From: a virus | Virus record (IMG/VR): IMGVR_UViG_3300034682_000304 | Span: 1 to 20,388 of that record | Reading direction: 5' to 3' (one strand) | DNA: 20,388 nucleotides | Shown: positions 14,101-20,388 of the stretch, piece after piece | How positions within the stretch are numbered: the stretch's first letter is position 1 | Layout: the number at the start of each line of letters is the position of its first letter | Program-made: the position numbers and the translations under genes | Notes under the pieces: generated by a model | What the model was told of the DNA's origin: nothing | The model's database searches: none | What the model saw: the letters and a program-made list of their open reading frames with translations, nothing else

Positions 14101-14735
14101 AAAAAGCCTGGACGCCACTGATTGAAGTTGAAACCAATGAGGCGATAAAGAAGGCTCAGCGGATCCTCTCAGAATTAAATAACAAACAACTGATTTATGC
14201 TCAGCGCCGGATTTTAAAGCGGCTTGCTCTAAAAGCTTCAACTGCCACTGCAAGAGAAACGGCGAAAGAAGAAAAAATGCCGGTTAAGCTGATGCGGGAG
14301 CGGCTGAAATTAAGTCACCTGAACGTTGGGGACAACTCTGCTGCTCAGGTTCGCGTGTTTAGAACCAATGTACCAGCGGCAAGGTTGGGTGTGGCCAGAA
14401 CGCAGTTGGCAAAAAGAGGCAAGGCTACGACATCAGAAGTAACCAGATCGGCAAATGGACAGTATGCAAAGCGCGAAATTTCCGGACAAACCTCTATCCG
14501 GGTCGGTCGCCGTGTTTTCCATAACGTCTTTATGCAACAACTAAGATCTGGCAAGTGGCAAATACTGCGGCGGTTATCTGACAAACGATACCCCATAGAA
14601 GTGGTTACAGTACCAATTAATAACACTATAACCAACCAGGCAACAAAGCAGTTTCAACGAGCTGTAGGTACTGAGTTGCCAGAGCAGATGCTGCGTGAAC
14701 TGGCCTATCGGATAAGCAAAGTCACTAATAGGTAG
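14097..14735 (+). CDS. Minor tail protein Z (tail completion protein)
   Basis: A 212-residue basic protein. Its first half is helical (TNEAIKKAQRILSELNNKQL, then a YAQRRILKRLALKASTATAR segment), followed by EEKMPVKLMRERL and a beta-rich part with RTNVPAARLG. The end is helical again (QFQRAVGTELPEQMLRELAY). This is the pattern of the gpZ and HK97 gp10-like tail completion family, which caps the tail end that joins the head. ATG 14097 overlaps the previous stop (ATGA). An earlier in-frame start at 14076 is less likely. It is followed by a moron rather than directly by gpU. Confidence 0.82.
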   Translation: MKKAWTPLIEVETNEAIKKAQRILSELNNKQLIYAQRRILKRLALKASTATARETAKEEKMPVKLMRERLKLSHLNVGDNSAAQVRVFRTNVPAARLGVARTQLAKRGKATTSEVTRSANGQYAKREISGQTSIRVGRRVFHNVFMQQLRSGKWQILRRLSDKRYPIEVVTVPINNTITNQATKQFQRAVGTELPEQMLRELAYRISKVTNR

Positions 14736-14741
14736 TTTGTT

Positions 14742-14770
14742 TTGATTTAAGAGAAAAAATCGGCTAAAAA
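14742..14770 (+). promoter_or_regulatory. Possible moron promoter
   Basis: TTGATT (14742-14747) and TAAAAA (14765-14770) are separated by 17 bases, a fair match to a sigma-70 promoter, about 68 bases before the small membrane gene. The gap between gpZ and that gene is otherwise empty, and the gene has its own terminator, which supports independent transcription. The box matches are partial. Confidence 0.28.
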
Positions 14771-14838
14771 TGAAACAGCCAATTGGTTTTTATGTCATGT
14801 TCTCTTAACTGAAACGACTGAAAGTATAAGGAATGGAA

Positions 14839-15081
14839 ATGGACCTCACTGAAAAATCCCGGATAATTTCGTTTTTCTTTACCCTGTTCTTAGGGCCATT
14901 AGGCTTGTTATACGCATCTCCAATAGCTGCGCTGCTGCTTATTCTTGTGGTTGTATTAACTTTTAGTACTGTTGTCGTGCCGATTTTATGTTGGATTCTG
15001 GCTATAGGTATCGGCGATCATATGGTTTACAAACACAACAAAAGCATAGAAGTTTTAAAAACGATGATGGCAAAAAGTTGA
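14839..15081 (+). CDS. Small membrane protein, moron between tail genes Z and U
   Basis: An 80-residue protein from ATG 14839, six bases after AAGGA. ATG 14833 touches that site and is less likely. Nearly two thirds is hydrophobic, with segments at about residues 7-24 (IISFFFTLFLGPLGLLYA) and 25-59 (a long Leu/Val/Ile run broken at VVVP). A charged basic tail follows (MVYKHNKSIEVLKTMMAKS). The FLGPLGLLY piece recalls TM2-like small membrane domains, but I cannot assign a family. Lambda has no gene here. With a spacer in front and a terminator behind it, it looks like a moron that could be expressed in the lysogen, for example to alter the host envelope. That role is inference. Confidence 0.65.
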   Translation: MDLTEKSRIISFFFTLFLGPLGLLYASPIAALLLILVVVLTFSTVVVPILCWILAIGIGDHMVYKHNKSIEVLKTMMAKS

Positions 15082-15114
15082 CGTCGTAACAGTTAAAGTC
15101 AGTGTTAATAAATG

Positions 15115-15136
15115 ACCCGCTTCGGCGGGTTTTTTT
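15115..15136 (+). terminator. Intrinsic terminator after the small moron
   Basis: ACCCGC (15115-15120), a TTCG tetraloop, GCGGGT (15125-15130) and six more T form a canonical, very stable terminator. It lies between the moron and gpU, so late transcription of the tail genes has to read through it, again pointing to antitermination. Confidence 0.9.
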
Positions 15137-15169
15137 ATGGCAAAAATTAACAAATAAGACAGGTGAATA

Positions 15170-15562
15170 ATGGCTGATTACAACCACAGAAAAGCCTTTA
15201 GAAAAGCCTTAAAAACACTTCTTCAGCCTCATTATTTAAAGGTAATCGACTTTAAAGAATCGAAAATCGACACGGTAAAAGGCGAGGTTTTTGCTGTTTT
15301 TTATATAGACACGGGCCAGTTCGAGCAGGGGCACAACCTGACTGACGATCAGTTCATGGTAGTTGTAGAGCTCTGGACTGATTCCCGCGAAAACCCTGCT
15401 GACGACCTTGACGATGCGGCAGCAAAGCTTTTAGAGCTTACTGAACTCAATCAAGGGCTTGCAGGTTGCTCTTGGTTACCCGTCGATTATGAATACATCT
15501 ATGACCCAGATAGTTTTATCGGTGTCTATGAACAACGTTTTATTGTCCAAAAGGAGCTATAG
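15170..15562 (+). CDS. Tail terminator protein (gpU-like)
   Basis: A 130-residue protein (lambda gpU has 131) that would stop tail tube polymerisation at the set length and cap the tail. It begins with a helix (YNHRKAFRKALKTLLQPH). Characteristic are the beta segments EVFAVFYIDTGQFE and FMVVVELWTD, the helix with DDLDDAAAKLLELTEL, and the closing strand IGVYEQRFIVQ, equal to the layout of gpU. ATG 15170 follows AGG at 15160-15162. The next gene starts three bases after its stop. Confidence 0.82.
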   Translation: MADYNHRKAFRKALKTLLQPHYLKVIDFKESKIDTVKGEVFAVFYIDTGQFEQGHNLTDDQFMVVVELWTDSRENPADDLDDAAAKLLELTELNQGLAGCSWLPVDYEYIYDPDSFIGVYEQRFIVQKEL

Positions 15563-15564
15563 CC

Positions 15565-15987
15565 ATGTCGCTAGGCAAATTTACGAAATACCGACTGAAA
15601 GTAGGGGAAACCTTTGTAGAAGTTGCAGACGTAATTGCAATGACGCCCATTATGCCAACTCGTGAGACAGAAGACGTTACACCGTTTGGCGGTGACGAAG
15701 ACAACGATTGGCGGGAGCACGAAGGTGGTTTGCGTGAGCCAGGTGAACAAGAACTTACGATTCGCTATTTAGATGCCGCTAACCCAGGTTTAGAGGCTTT
15801 AATTTCAGCATTTAACACAAACACCAAAGTTGAACAGCAGCTTTGCTATCCGCTGACGGCCAAACCAGGTCATCAGTACAAAGCCGTTGTGGTCAGTGTT
15901 AGTACTGAAATACCGATCGAGAAAAAGCTTCAGCGCAAAATCAAGCTGAAACTCTCCGGTAAAATTGAGGATATCACATGGGTTTAG
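15565..15987 (+). CDS. Major tail tube protein (gpV-like)
   Basis: A 140-residue tube subunit. The segments DVIAMTPIMPTRETEDVTPF and HEGGLREPGEQELTIRYLDA match the N-terminal domain of gpV-type tube proteins, and IPIEKKLQRKIKLKLSGKIE is the closing beta region. Unlike lambda gpV it stops there and has no C-terminal Ig-like domain. ATG 15565 follows a strong AAGGAG (15551-15556). The last 10 bases overlap gene G. Confidence 0.85.
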   Translation: MSLGKFTKYRLKVGETFVEVADVIAMTPIMPTRETEDVTPFGGDEDNDWREHEGGLREPGEQELTIRYLDAANPGLEALISAFNTNTKVEQQLCYPLTAKPGHQYKAVVVSVSTEIPIEKKLQRKIKLKLSGKIEDITWV

Positions 15988-16346
15988 CTCTGTATTTGAA
16001 CAAAAAAGAGGTGCCAGTGGGACCAAAGACCGTGCTGGTTTTTGAAATGGCTGCCTCAGACCGTGTTGCTGTCGTCGACACAGTGACTCAATTCTTTGAT
16101 TTACCCAAAGAAGAGTTCACACGCGGACACGAAATTACTATTACCGCGTTAGTTATCCAGCGCAGTGTTCGCAATGAAGATGGTGAGCTTACCTTTACCG
16201 AAGAACAGGTGCGGGATATTCCAAAATTATTTAGCAGAAAAGCTATGCAGCAGATTTTTGATGTTGCATGTGAGTTATCTGAACTGGAGTTCTTGCTGGG
16301 AAAGCCTCAAGCCGGCTCCACCTCAGAAACCAGCCAGACCGAGTAA
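15978..16346 (+). CDS. Tail assembly chaperone gpG-like
   Basis: A 122-residue acidic chaperone that would coat the tape measure protein during tail assembly. It contains an N-terminal beta part (ALYLNKKEVPVGPKTVLVFE) and a helical C-terminal part (RDIPKLFSRKAMQQIFDVAC, then ELSELEFLLGKP). The frameshift site GGGAAAG is at 16298-16304 in the codons for LGK, 14 codons before the stop. Most ribosomes would end at 16346 and give G alone, and a minority would shift and give GT. Confidence 0.82.
   Translation: MGLALYLNKKEVPVGPKTVLVFEMAASDRVAVVDTVTQFFDLPKEEFTRGHEITITALVIQRSVRNEDGELTFTEEQVRDIPKLFSRKAMQQIFDVACELSELEFLLGKPQAGSTSETSQTE
16298..16304 (+). other. Programmed -1 frameshift site (GGGAAAG)
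   Basis: The heptamer GGGAAAG lies in the zero frame as G GGA AAG, the X XXY YYZ arrangement, and is the same heptamer used by lambda gene G. After slipping, translation continues at GCC (16304) in the T frame with no stop until 16654. The only visible downstream structure is a weak pairing of AGCC (16303-16306) with GGCT (16313-16316). Confidence 0.9.
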
Positions 16347-16654
16347 ACGCATACAGATTGGCGGCTGTACTCGGTGAAAAAGACGTAGATCACATGCTGT
16401 CTCAACTGTCTGCAAGCCAGTTCAGTGAATGGCAGCAGTACTTTGAGATTGAAACACCCCTTACAGCTCAGATCTTTGACAGGCACATGAGCCAGTTAAT
16501 CAGTATGTATTACAACAACAATAGGTCCTCAAACGCACAGAGTTTGAGTCCGGCTGACTTCAGGTTGTTTGACAGACATAAAGTCACTGAGCAGACCCCT
16601 GAAGAAATGTACCAAATGATGAAAGGTATCCAGAGTGTCCAACAAGATAGCTGA
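16304..16654 (+). CDS. gpT-like extension, made as gpGT by -1 frameshift
   Basis: This frame is reached from gpG through the slippery site at 16298-16304. The fusion would have 109 residues of G followed by 116 residues of T (225 in total). T begins with ASSRLHLRNQP and contains LGEKDVDHMLSQLSASQFSE (about a third in), which resembles the chaperone T domain that binds the tube protein. The end (PEEMYQMMKGIQSVQQDS) overlaps the tape measure start. A TTG at 16358 could open the frame alone, but it has no ribosome site, and lambda-like phages make T only as the fusion. GT brings tape measure and tube subunits together and is absent from the virion. Confidence 0.85.
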   Translation, partial: ASSRLHLRNQPDRVNAYRLAAVLGEKDVDHMLSQLSASQFSEWQQYFEIETPLTAQIFDRHMSQLISMYYNNNRSSNAQSLSPADFRLFDRHKVTEQTPEEMYQMMKGIQSVQQDS

Positions 16655-18965
16655 CTTAGTATTCATGCTGAAAGCCAATGCAGATCAATATAGCGCTGCA
16701 TTTGGTGAAGCCTCTGAAAGCACCAAGAAGTTTGCAAAAGAAGTTGAGGATAGCTCTCTAAAGTCGTCATTAAGCTTAAAAAACATGGCGTCGTTTGCTG
16801 GTGGTGCTGGACTTGCTTTGGTCGGTATGGCGACTGGTCTTTCAGCGGCCATTATGGATGCAAACCGTGAAATAGCTCAGATGAATAATCTGTCTGCGTC
16901 GTTAGGTATAAACAGTGAGCGTTTTCAAAAGCTCACTTATGCTGCCGAGCAGATGGGTGTTCCCATGGAAGAATTCGGCGACATGCTGAAAGATGTTTCT
17001 GAGCGTATTACAGAGTTGGCAGAAATTGGCACTGGCGAAGCTGTGGACATGTTCGAAAAAATGAACATTGATGTGCGCGAGTTTAGAGGACTGGCGCCAG
17101 ATGAAATGTTCATCAAGATGACCGAAGCGCTAGGTACTCTCGAAAGTAAGCAAGAACGGAACTTGTTCCTTCTGCAGATCGCTGGTGATACTGGGCAGCG
17201 TTTATCAAAAATTACAGACGACAATGGCAGGAGTTTTATTGACCTGGCCAATAGCATGGAAACTACGTCTGGTGTACTTTCCGAATCAATGATTAAAGAG
17301 TCAGAAGAACTCAACAAAAAGCTCAAAGAAACCAGCCAAATTGTAGATACATCTCTAAGAAATGCTCTTATTTCAGCAACACCTTTAGTGAAAGGTATGG
17401 CCGATCTTTATGCCGATTGGGCGCAAGATGTTGCATTGATGTTTGACAAAATGCGCGAAAACCCGCTGACGGAAAGTGGCTTAGCTAACGCTATGATCAA
17501 TGACCAAGAAGCTGTCCTCGAACTTAAAGCCGAATTAAAAGACTTGCAGAATGGCAAAAAATACGGCTTTGACTGGAGTCGGTTTACTACAAATCAGCAG
17601 GCCATTGAAGAAGTAAAAGCCGAAATTGACGAAGTCGGTAAGAGATTAGAGGCCAATACCAAACGTTACCGTGAAATGCGCGGTTTCGATGCGCCAGCGG
17701 CTTCAGGTGCAGAGGTGAAGGCTCAGGGCGGTGAAAGCTCTGCTGGCACCGGCTTTGTAAATACCACAGCCGCTAAGTCTGAACTCGAAGCCAGAAAACA
17801 GCAGTCACAGTCCCTGCTTGATCAAATGGATCTGCAGTATGCCAGTGAGCGCGAAAAGCTCGAAACGGCCAGCAAGCAGCGCCTTGAAAAGATTCAGCAA
17901 CTGTATGTCGACGAGCAAGGTCTGGCGCGACTGGGCTATAAGACTTTGGAGGAAATGCGACAAGCATATTCTGAAAAAGAACTGGCTGACCTCGACAAGC
18001 AAAAAGCTGATCTGGCAGAACGGCAAACCAAGGCGGTTTCTGATGGCTTAGATCGGATGTTCGATATCGAACAGGCCTATGCCGACAAAGCAAAGCAAGA
18101 TTTCGAGCAGGTTAAATGGATTGGACTGGACTATGAAACTGAAGAAGCTCAGATCCAAAGTTACTATGACCGACAGGCTGAAATTGTCCGTAAATACTAT
18201 GAGCAAGTCGGCGGTATTACAGAATATGGTGAAAATCTACTACTCGACATAAAAAAACGCGCTGAAGACGAAAAACAACTGTATCAGCTGCAGAATGCAC
18301 AGCTGATCACCAGCAATTCGGCCTCAATGTTTGGCAACCTGGCAACGATTGCTGAAAATTTCAAAGGTAAGCAAAGCGGTATTTATAAAGCGTTGTTTGC
18401 TGCAAGCCGAGCTTTTGCTATTGCGGATATCGTTGTTTCTACAGCTCAGGGTGCAATGCGGGCTTATCGTGACAACCCGTTCCCACTCAACTTAGTTGCA
18501 TCAGGTGCGGTAATAGCGGCTGGCGCTGTGCAGCTTGCTACTGTCAGAGAATCACAGGTACCTGGTTATCAGGCAGGTGGATACACAGGCAACAAAGGCG
18601 TGAACGAAATAGCTGGCGTGGTACATGGTAAGGAGTTTGTATTTGATGCCGCAGCTACGGCCAGAATAGGTGTCACCAAGCTGGATAGGATAAGACGTGG
18701 CATAGATGAAGACACCGATAGTTACGATTTGAACGCCAATGTAGCAACACAATTAAACTCAGGCTCAAGGAATAGTGTTTCTATATCGATGCCAATGACC
18801 ATCAATGGCAACCCAGACGAGCAAACCCTGCAGTTAATTAAAAAGGCAGCCAACGACGGCGCTGCTATGGCGTACCAGAGAATATCCGGCGATTTAGCTA
18901 CTGGCCGTGGCGATGTGAGCAAAGCGGTGCAGGGTGGCTGGTCAGTTAGCAGAAGGAAAAGATAA
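16635..18965 (+). CDS. Tail tape measure protein (gpH-like)
   Basis: A 776-residue protein that sets tail length and is passed into the host cell during DNA entry. The start is GTG 16635 with AAAGG at 16622-16626, overlapping T by 20 bases. It opens with NKIADLVFMLKANADQYSAA, as in lambda-family tape measures. A hydrophobic segment at about residues 52-74 (FAGGAGLALVGMATGLSAAI) is followed by long charged helices (300-560), a second hydrophobic stretch at about 585-640, and the C-terminal YQAGGYTGNKG and EFVFDAAATARIG motifs typical of this protein. The end is basic (SVSRRKR). By the usual rule of length per residue it predicts a tail a little shorter than lambda's (lambda gpH has 853 residues). 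Confidence 0.92.
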   Translation: MSNKIADLVFMLKANADQYSAAFGEASESTKKFAKEVEDSSLKSSLSLKNMASFAGGAGLALVGMATGLSAAIMDANREIAQMNNLSASLGINSERFQKLTYAAEQMGVPMEEFGDMLKDVSERITELAEIGTGEAVDMFEKMNIDVREFRGLAPDEMFIKMTEALGTLESKQERNLFLLQIAGDTGQRLSKITDDNGRSFIDLANSMETTSGVLSESMIKESEELNKKLKETSQIVDTSLRNALISATPLVKGMADLYADWAQDVALMFDKMRENPLTESGLANAMINDQEAVLELKAELKDLQNGKKYGFDWSRFTTNQQAIEEVKAEIDEVGKRLEANTKRYREMRGFDAPAASGAEVKAQGGESSAGTGFVNTTAAKSELEARKQQSQSLLDQMDLQYASEREKLETASKQRLEKIQQLYVDEQGLARLGYKTLEEMRQAYSEKELADLDKQKADLAERQTKAVSDGLDRMFDIEQAYADKAKQDFEQVKWIGLDYETEEAQIQSYYDRQAEIVRKYYEQVGGITEYGENLLLDIKKRAEDEKQLYQLQNAQLITSNSASMFGNLATIAENFKGKQSGIYKALFAASRAFAIADIVVSTAQGAMRAYRDNPFPLNLVASGAVIAAGAVQLATVRESQVPGYQAGGYTGNKGVNEIAGVVHGKEFVFDAAATARIGVTKLDRIRRGIDEDTDSYDLNANVATQLNSGSRNSVSISMPMTINGNPDEQTLQLIKKAANDGAAMAYQRISGDLATGRGDVSKAVQGGWSVSRRKR

Positions 18966-19432
18966 TGGCCGATTTGCCGGAATACCCACATGACTTGCTG
19001 CCGTACCCGCTGCGCGAAGGTTATGGGTTAACGCCAGTAAGCCCGTTGATGCGTACCACTATGGAAAGCGGCCGTGCAAAGCAGCGTCGCCGTTATAAAA
19101 GCACACCTACTGAAGCAGACGTAAGTTGGCTGTTTACTAAAGCCGGACAAGCTCAGCTGTTTGAAGCGTGGTATGCAGGTGTTTTACAGGATGGCGCCAG
19201 TTACTTTTACATGAAGCTGAAAACCCCTTTGGGTATTCAGCATTATAAATGCCGTTTTGTAGATATTTACGACGGTCCTAAGCTGGTATCAAACTTTTGG
19301 CGCTATTCTGCTGCGCTGGAGCTGTGGGAACGGCCAATTGTTGATCCGGCATGGGCTATCTATTACCCAGCTGCAATACGCTACAACAACGTGATCGATA
19401 CGGCATTAAACAGGGAGTGGCCTGAGGTATGA
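18965..19432 (+). CDS. Minor tail protein after the tape measure (gpM-position)
   Basis: A 155-residue protein directly after the tape measure (TAATG overlap). It contains YPLREGYGLTPVSPLMRTTM, a basic stretch (SGRAKQRRRYKS), FEAWYAGVLQDGASYFYMKL, and SNFWRYSAALELWERP. The pattern resembles minor or distal tail proteins that sit between tape measure and tip in many siphophages. I do not see strong similarity to lambda gpM (109 residues), so the name is positional. It ends in an ATGA overlap with the next gene, which suggests coupled translation of three tip-module genes. Confidence 0.6.
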   Translation: MADLPEYPHDLLPYPLREGYGLTPVSPLMRTTMESGRAKQRRRYKSTPTEADVSWLFTKAGQAQLFEAWYAGVLQDGASYFYMKLKTPLGIQHYKCRFVDIYDGPKLVSNFWRYSAALELWERPIVDPAWAIYYPAAIRYNNVIDTALNREWPEV

Positions 19433-19911
19433 CAGTATTAGACACTCTGTATGTGAGCGGTGGCCCCGAGGTGATTTTTACCACACTGGAGTTTAACGAC
19501 GGGGTAAACCACTTTTACTTGGTTGAAGGGTATGACGAACTGACTGCAGCGCTGGAAGATGGCAGCATAAAAACCTTTGAAGCCTACCCAATGCAAATTG
19601 CTCAGCCAGCGCGCAATGCCGATGGTACTCAGGATTTGCAAATAGCACTGTGTAACATCACTGGCCTGGTCAGCACCCATTTGCGTGACATGATCACAGG
19701 CAACCGCACAGGACTTGTCACAATTCGTGTGTACACAGAATACGATTTAAGTGCCCCAGCAGAGCGGCCTTTTACGATGACGGTAAAGGGTGGTAACTGG
19801 ACGCCAATGCAGGCCAATGTAATAGCCGGCTACATGAATATTTTAGACACCGCTTGGCCGCGTACGCTTTATACGCCGAACGAATACCCAGGGTTACGGT
19901 ATATATCATGA
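19429..19911 (+). CDS. DUF1833-like tail protein (gpL-position)
   Basis: A 160-residue protein between the gpM-position gene and the NlpC/P60 peptidase. The segments TLEFNDGVNHFYLVEGYDEL, EAYPMQIAQPARNADGTQDL and PFTMTVKGGNWTPMQANVIA match my recollection of the DUF1833 family, whose members occupy this slot in siphophages. It is probably a distal tail (hub) component, in the place of lambda gpL, but it lacks the Cys-rich C terminus expected for an iron-sulphur gpL: only one Cys is visible. Both ends overlap neighbours by 4 bases (ATGA). Confidence 0.6.
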   Translation: MTVLDTLYVSGGPEVIFTTLEFNDGVNHFYLVEGYDELTAALEDGSIKTFEAYPMQIAQPARNADGTQDLQIALCNITGLVSTHLRDMITGNRTGLVTIRVYTEYDLSAPAERPFTMTVKGGNWTPMQANVIAGYMNILDTAWPRTLYTPNEYPGLRYIS

Positions 19912-20388
19912 CAGTGAACGTTGAAAACTACCTCGGCGCCAAATGGGTTGAGGGCGGTCGCGTTTGGCCTGAAATTGACTGTTACGGCATTGTGCTTAAA
20001 GTGCGTGAAGACCTGCAGTTGCCGCCTTGGCCGATATTCGACGGTGTGACCAAAAAGAACGGCATGCACGAAGCCGCCAGCACTTACCTTGCTGATTTAC
20101 CGCTATGCGAACCTAATGAAGGGGCTGTGGCCTGCTGCTACAAAGCCAGTTTAATGGTGCACGTGGGTATTGTAGTGAATACGCCGACAGGGCTGGCCGT
20201 CCTTGAGTGTAACCCTGGCACTAATGTCAGTTGCGTGCCGCTAGGCCGCTTTATGCGTAAGTTTTTTTATGTGAACTTTGTGACCTATTATCGTGCAGGA
20301 TTTGCACGTTCAGGGTGTTTTTCTTCACGGCCCGGTTATAGAGGATATTTCTCACTTTATTTTCGTGCAAATGTTGCACGCCCGTTCT
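19908..20388 (+). CDS. NlpC/P60 family tail peptidase (gpK-like), 3' end outside the window
   Basis: The frame is open from ATG 19908 to the right edge (160 residues seen). Catalytic Cys 25 lies in WPEIDCYGIVLKV, and the His of the family in MVHVGIVV (about residue 86), with CNPG further on, as in NlpC/P60 amidases of phage tails. It would cut peptidoglycan peptides at the tail tip to let DNA through. It has no separate JAB domain at the N terminus, unlike lambda gpK. The family normally ends soon after the segment FYVNFVTYYR (about residue 129). Here the frame continues through two inverted repeats (20292-20380) with unrelated sequence (RAGFARSG, FRANVARP), so the C terminus may be altered by the repeat insertion. 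Confidence 0.78.
   Translation, partial: MTVNVENYLGAKWVEGGRVWPEIDCYGIVLKVREDLQLPPWPIFDGVTKKNGMHEAASTYLADLPLCEPNEGAVACCYKASLMVHVGIVVNTPTGLAVLECNPGTNVSCVPLGRFMRKFFYVNFVTYYRAGFARSGCFSSRPGYRGYFSLYFRANVARPF
20292..20380. repeat. Two related inverted repeats at the right edge
   Basis: CGTGCA-GGATT-TGCACG at 20292-20308 and CGTGCAA-ATG-TTGCACG at 20364-20380 are hairpin-forming and share the flank TATTNT upstream. They are 72 bp apart. They may be two members of a dispersed palindromic repeat family (REP-like) or the start of a larger array beyond the edge. They lie in the open 3' part of the NlpC/P60 gene. Confidence 0.6.

Noticed and set aside
16358-16654. Independent gene T starting at TTG 16358
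   Set aside because: No ribosome site; the frame is open back to the slippery heptamer, as in lambda-like GT fusions.
20292-20388. Possible CRISPR array (two palindromic repeats 72 bp apart)
   Set aside because: Only two diverged short dyads, no long conserved repeat, no cas genes, and the region is an open coding frame.

Overview
The window is a continuous stretch of a temperate, lambda-like siphophage genome (prophage, or a circular or concatemeric phage form). No host gene is visible. The proteins resemble gammaproteobacterial phage proteins (DnaC-type helicase loader, P21-type SAR endolysin, lambda-type head and tail genes). I cannot name the host genus. Every supported gene is on the + strand, mostly joined by ATGA or TAATG overlaps.

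Region 1 (1-3974) holds replication, recombination and regulation. It has the 3' part of an O-like replication initiator gene carrying four 22-bp-spaced iterons followed by an AT-rich stretch (a lambda-style origin inside the gene). Then come a DnaC-like helicase loader, a complete tyrosine integrase in an unusual place, a RuvC-like resolvase, a small membrane protein, a small HTH regulator and a Q-like late antiterminator.

Region 2 (3994-4836) is an AT-rich accessory membrane-protein gene (moron) of unknown function, followed by two intrinsic terminators in tandem. These precede the late genes and are plausible targets of Q-dependent antitermination.

Region 3 (4847-6320) is the lysis cassette: SAR endolysin, i-spanin with overlapping o-spanin, then a small holin, and a spacer that should contain cos from gene order.

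Region 4 (6321-14735) is the packaging and head module in lambda order: terminase small and large subunits, gpW, portal, S49 protease with nested scaffold, decoration protein D, major capsid E, an FI-position protein with six acidic EF-hand-like 13-residue repeats, an FII-like connector and gpZ.

Region 5 (14839-15136) is a second small moron, a membrane protein with its own terminator. Region 6 (15170-20388) is the tail module: gpU, gpV, gpG with a lambda-identical GGGAAAG slippery site giving a gpGT fusion, tape measure, a minor tail protein, a DUF1833-like protein and an NlpC/P60 tail peptidase that runs off the right edge, where two inverted-repeat elements lie.

The order O-dnaC-Q-lysis-terminase-head-tail is that of lambda joined across cos. 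The most notable points are the embedded iteron origin, the integrase inside the replication module with phage genes on both sides, the terminator-like hairpin within the protease coding sequence, the calcium-loop-like repeat array, the two morons and the right-edge repeats.
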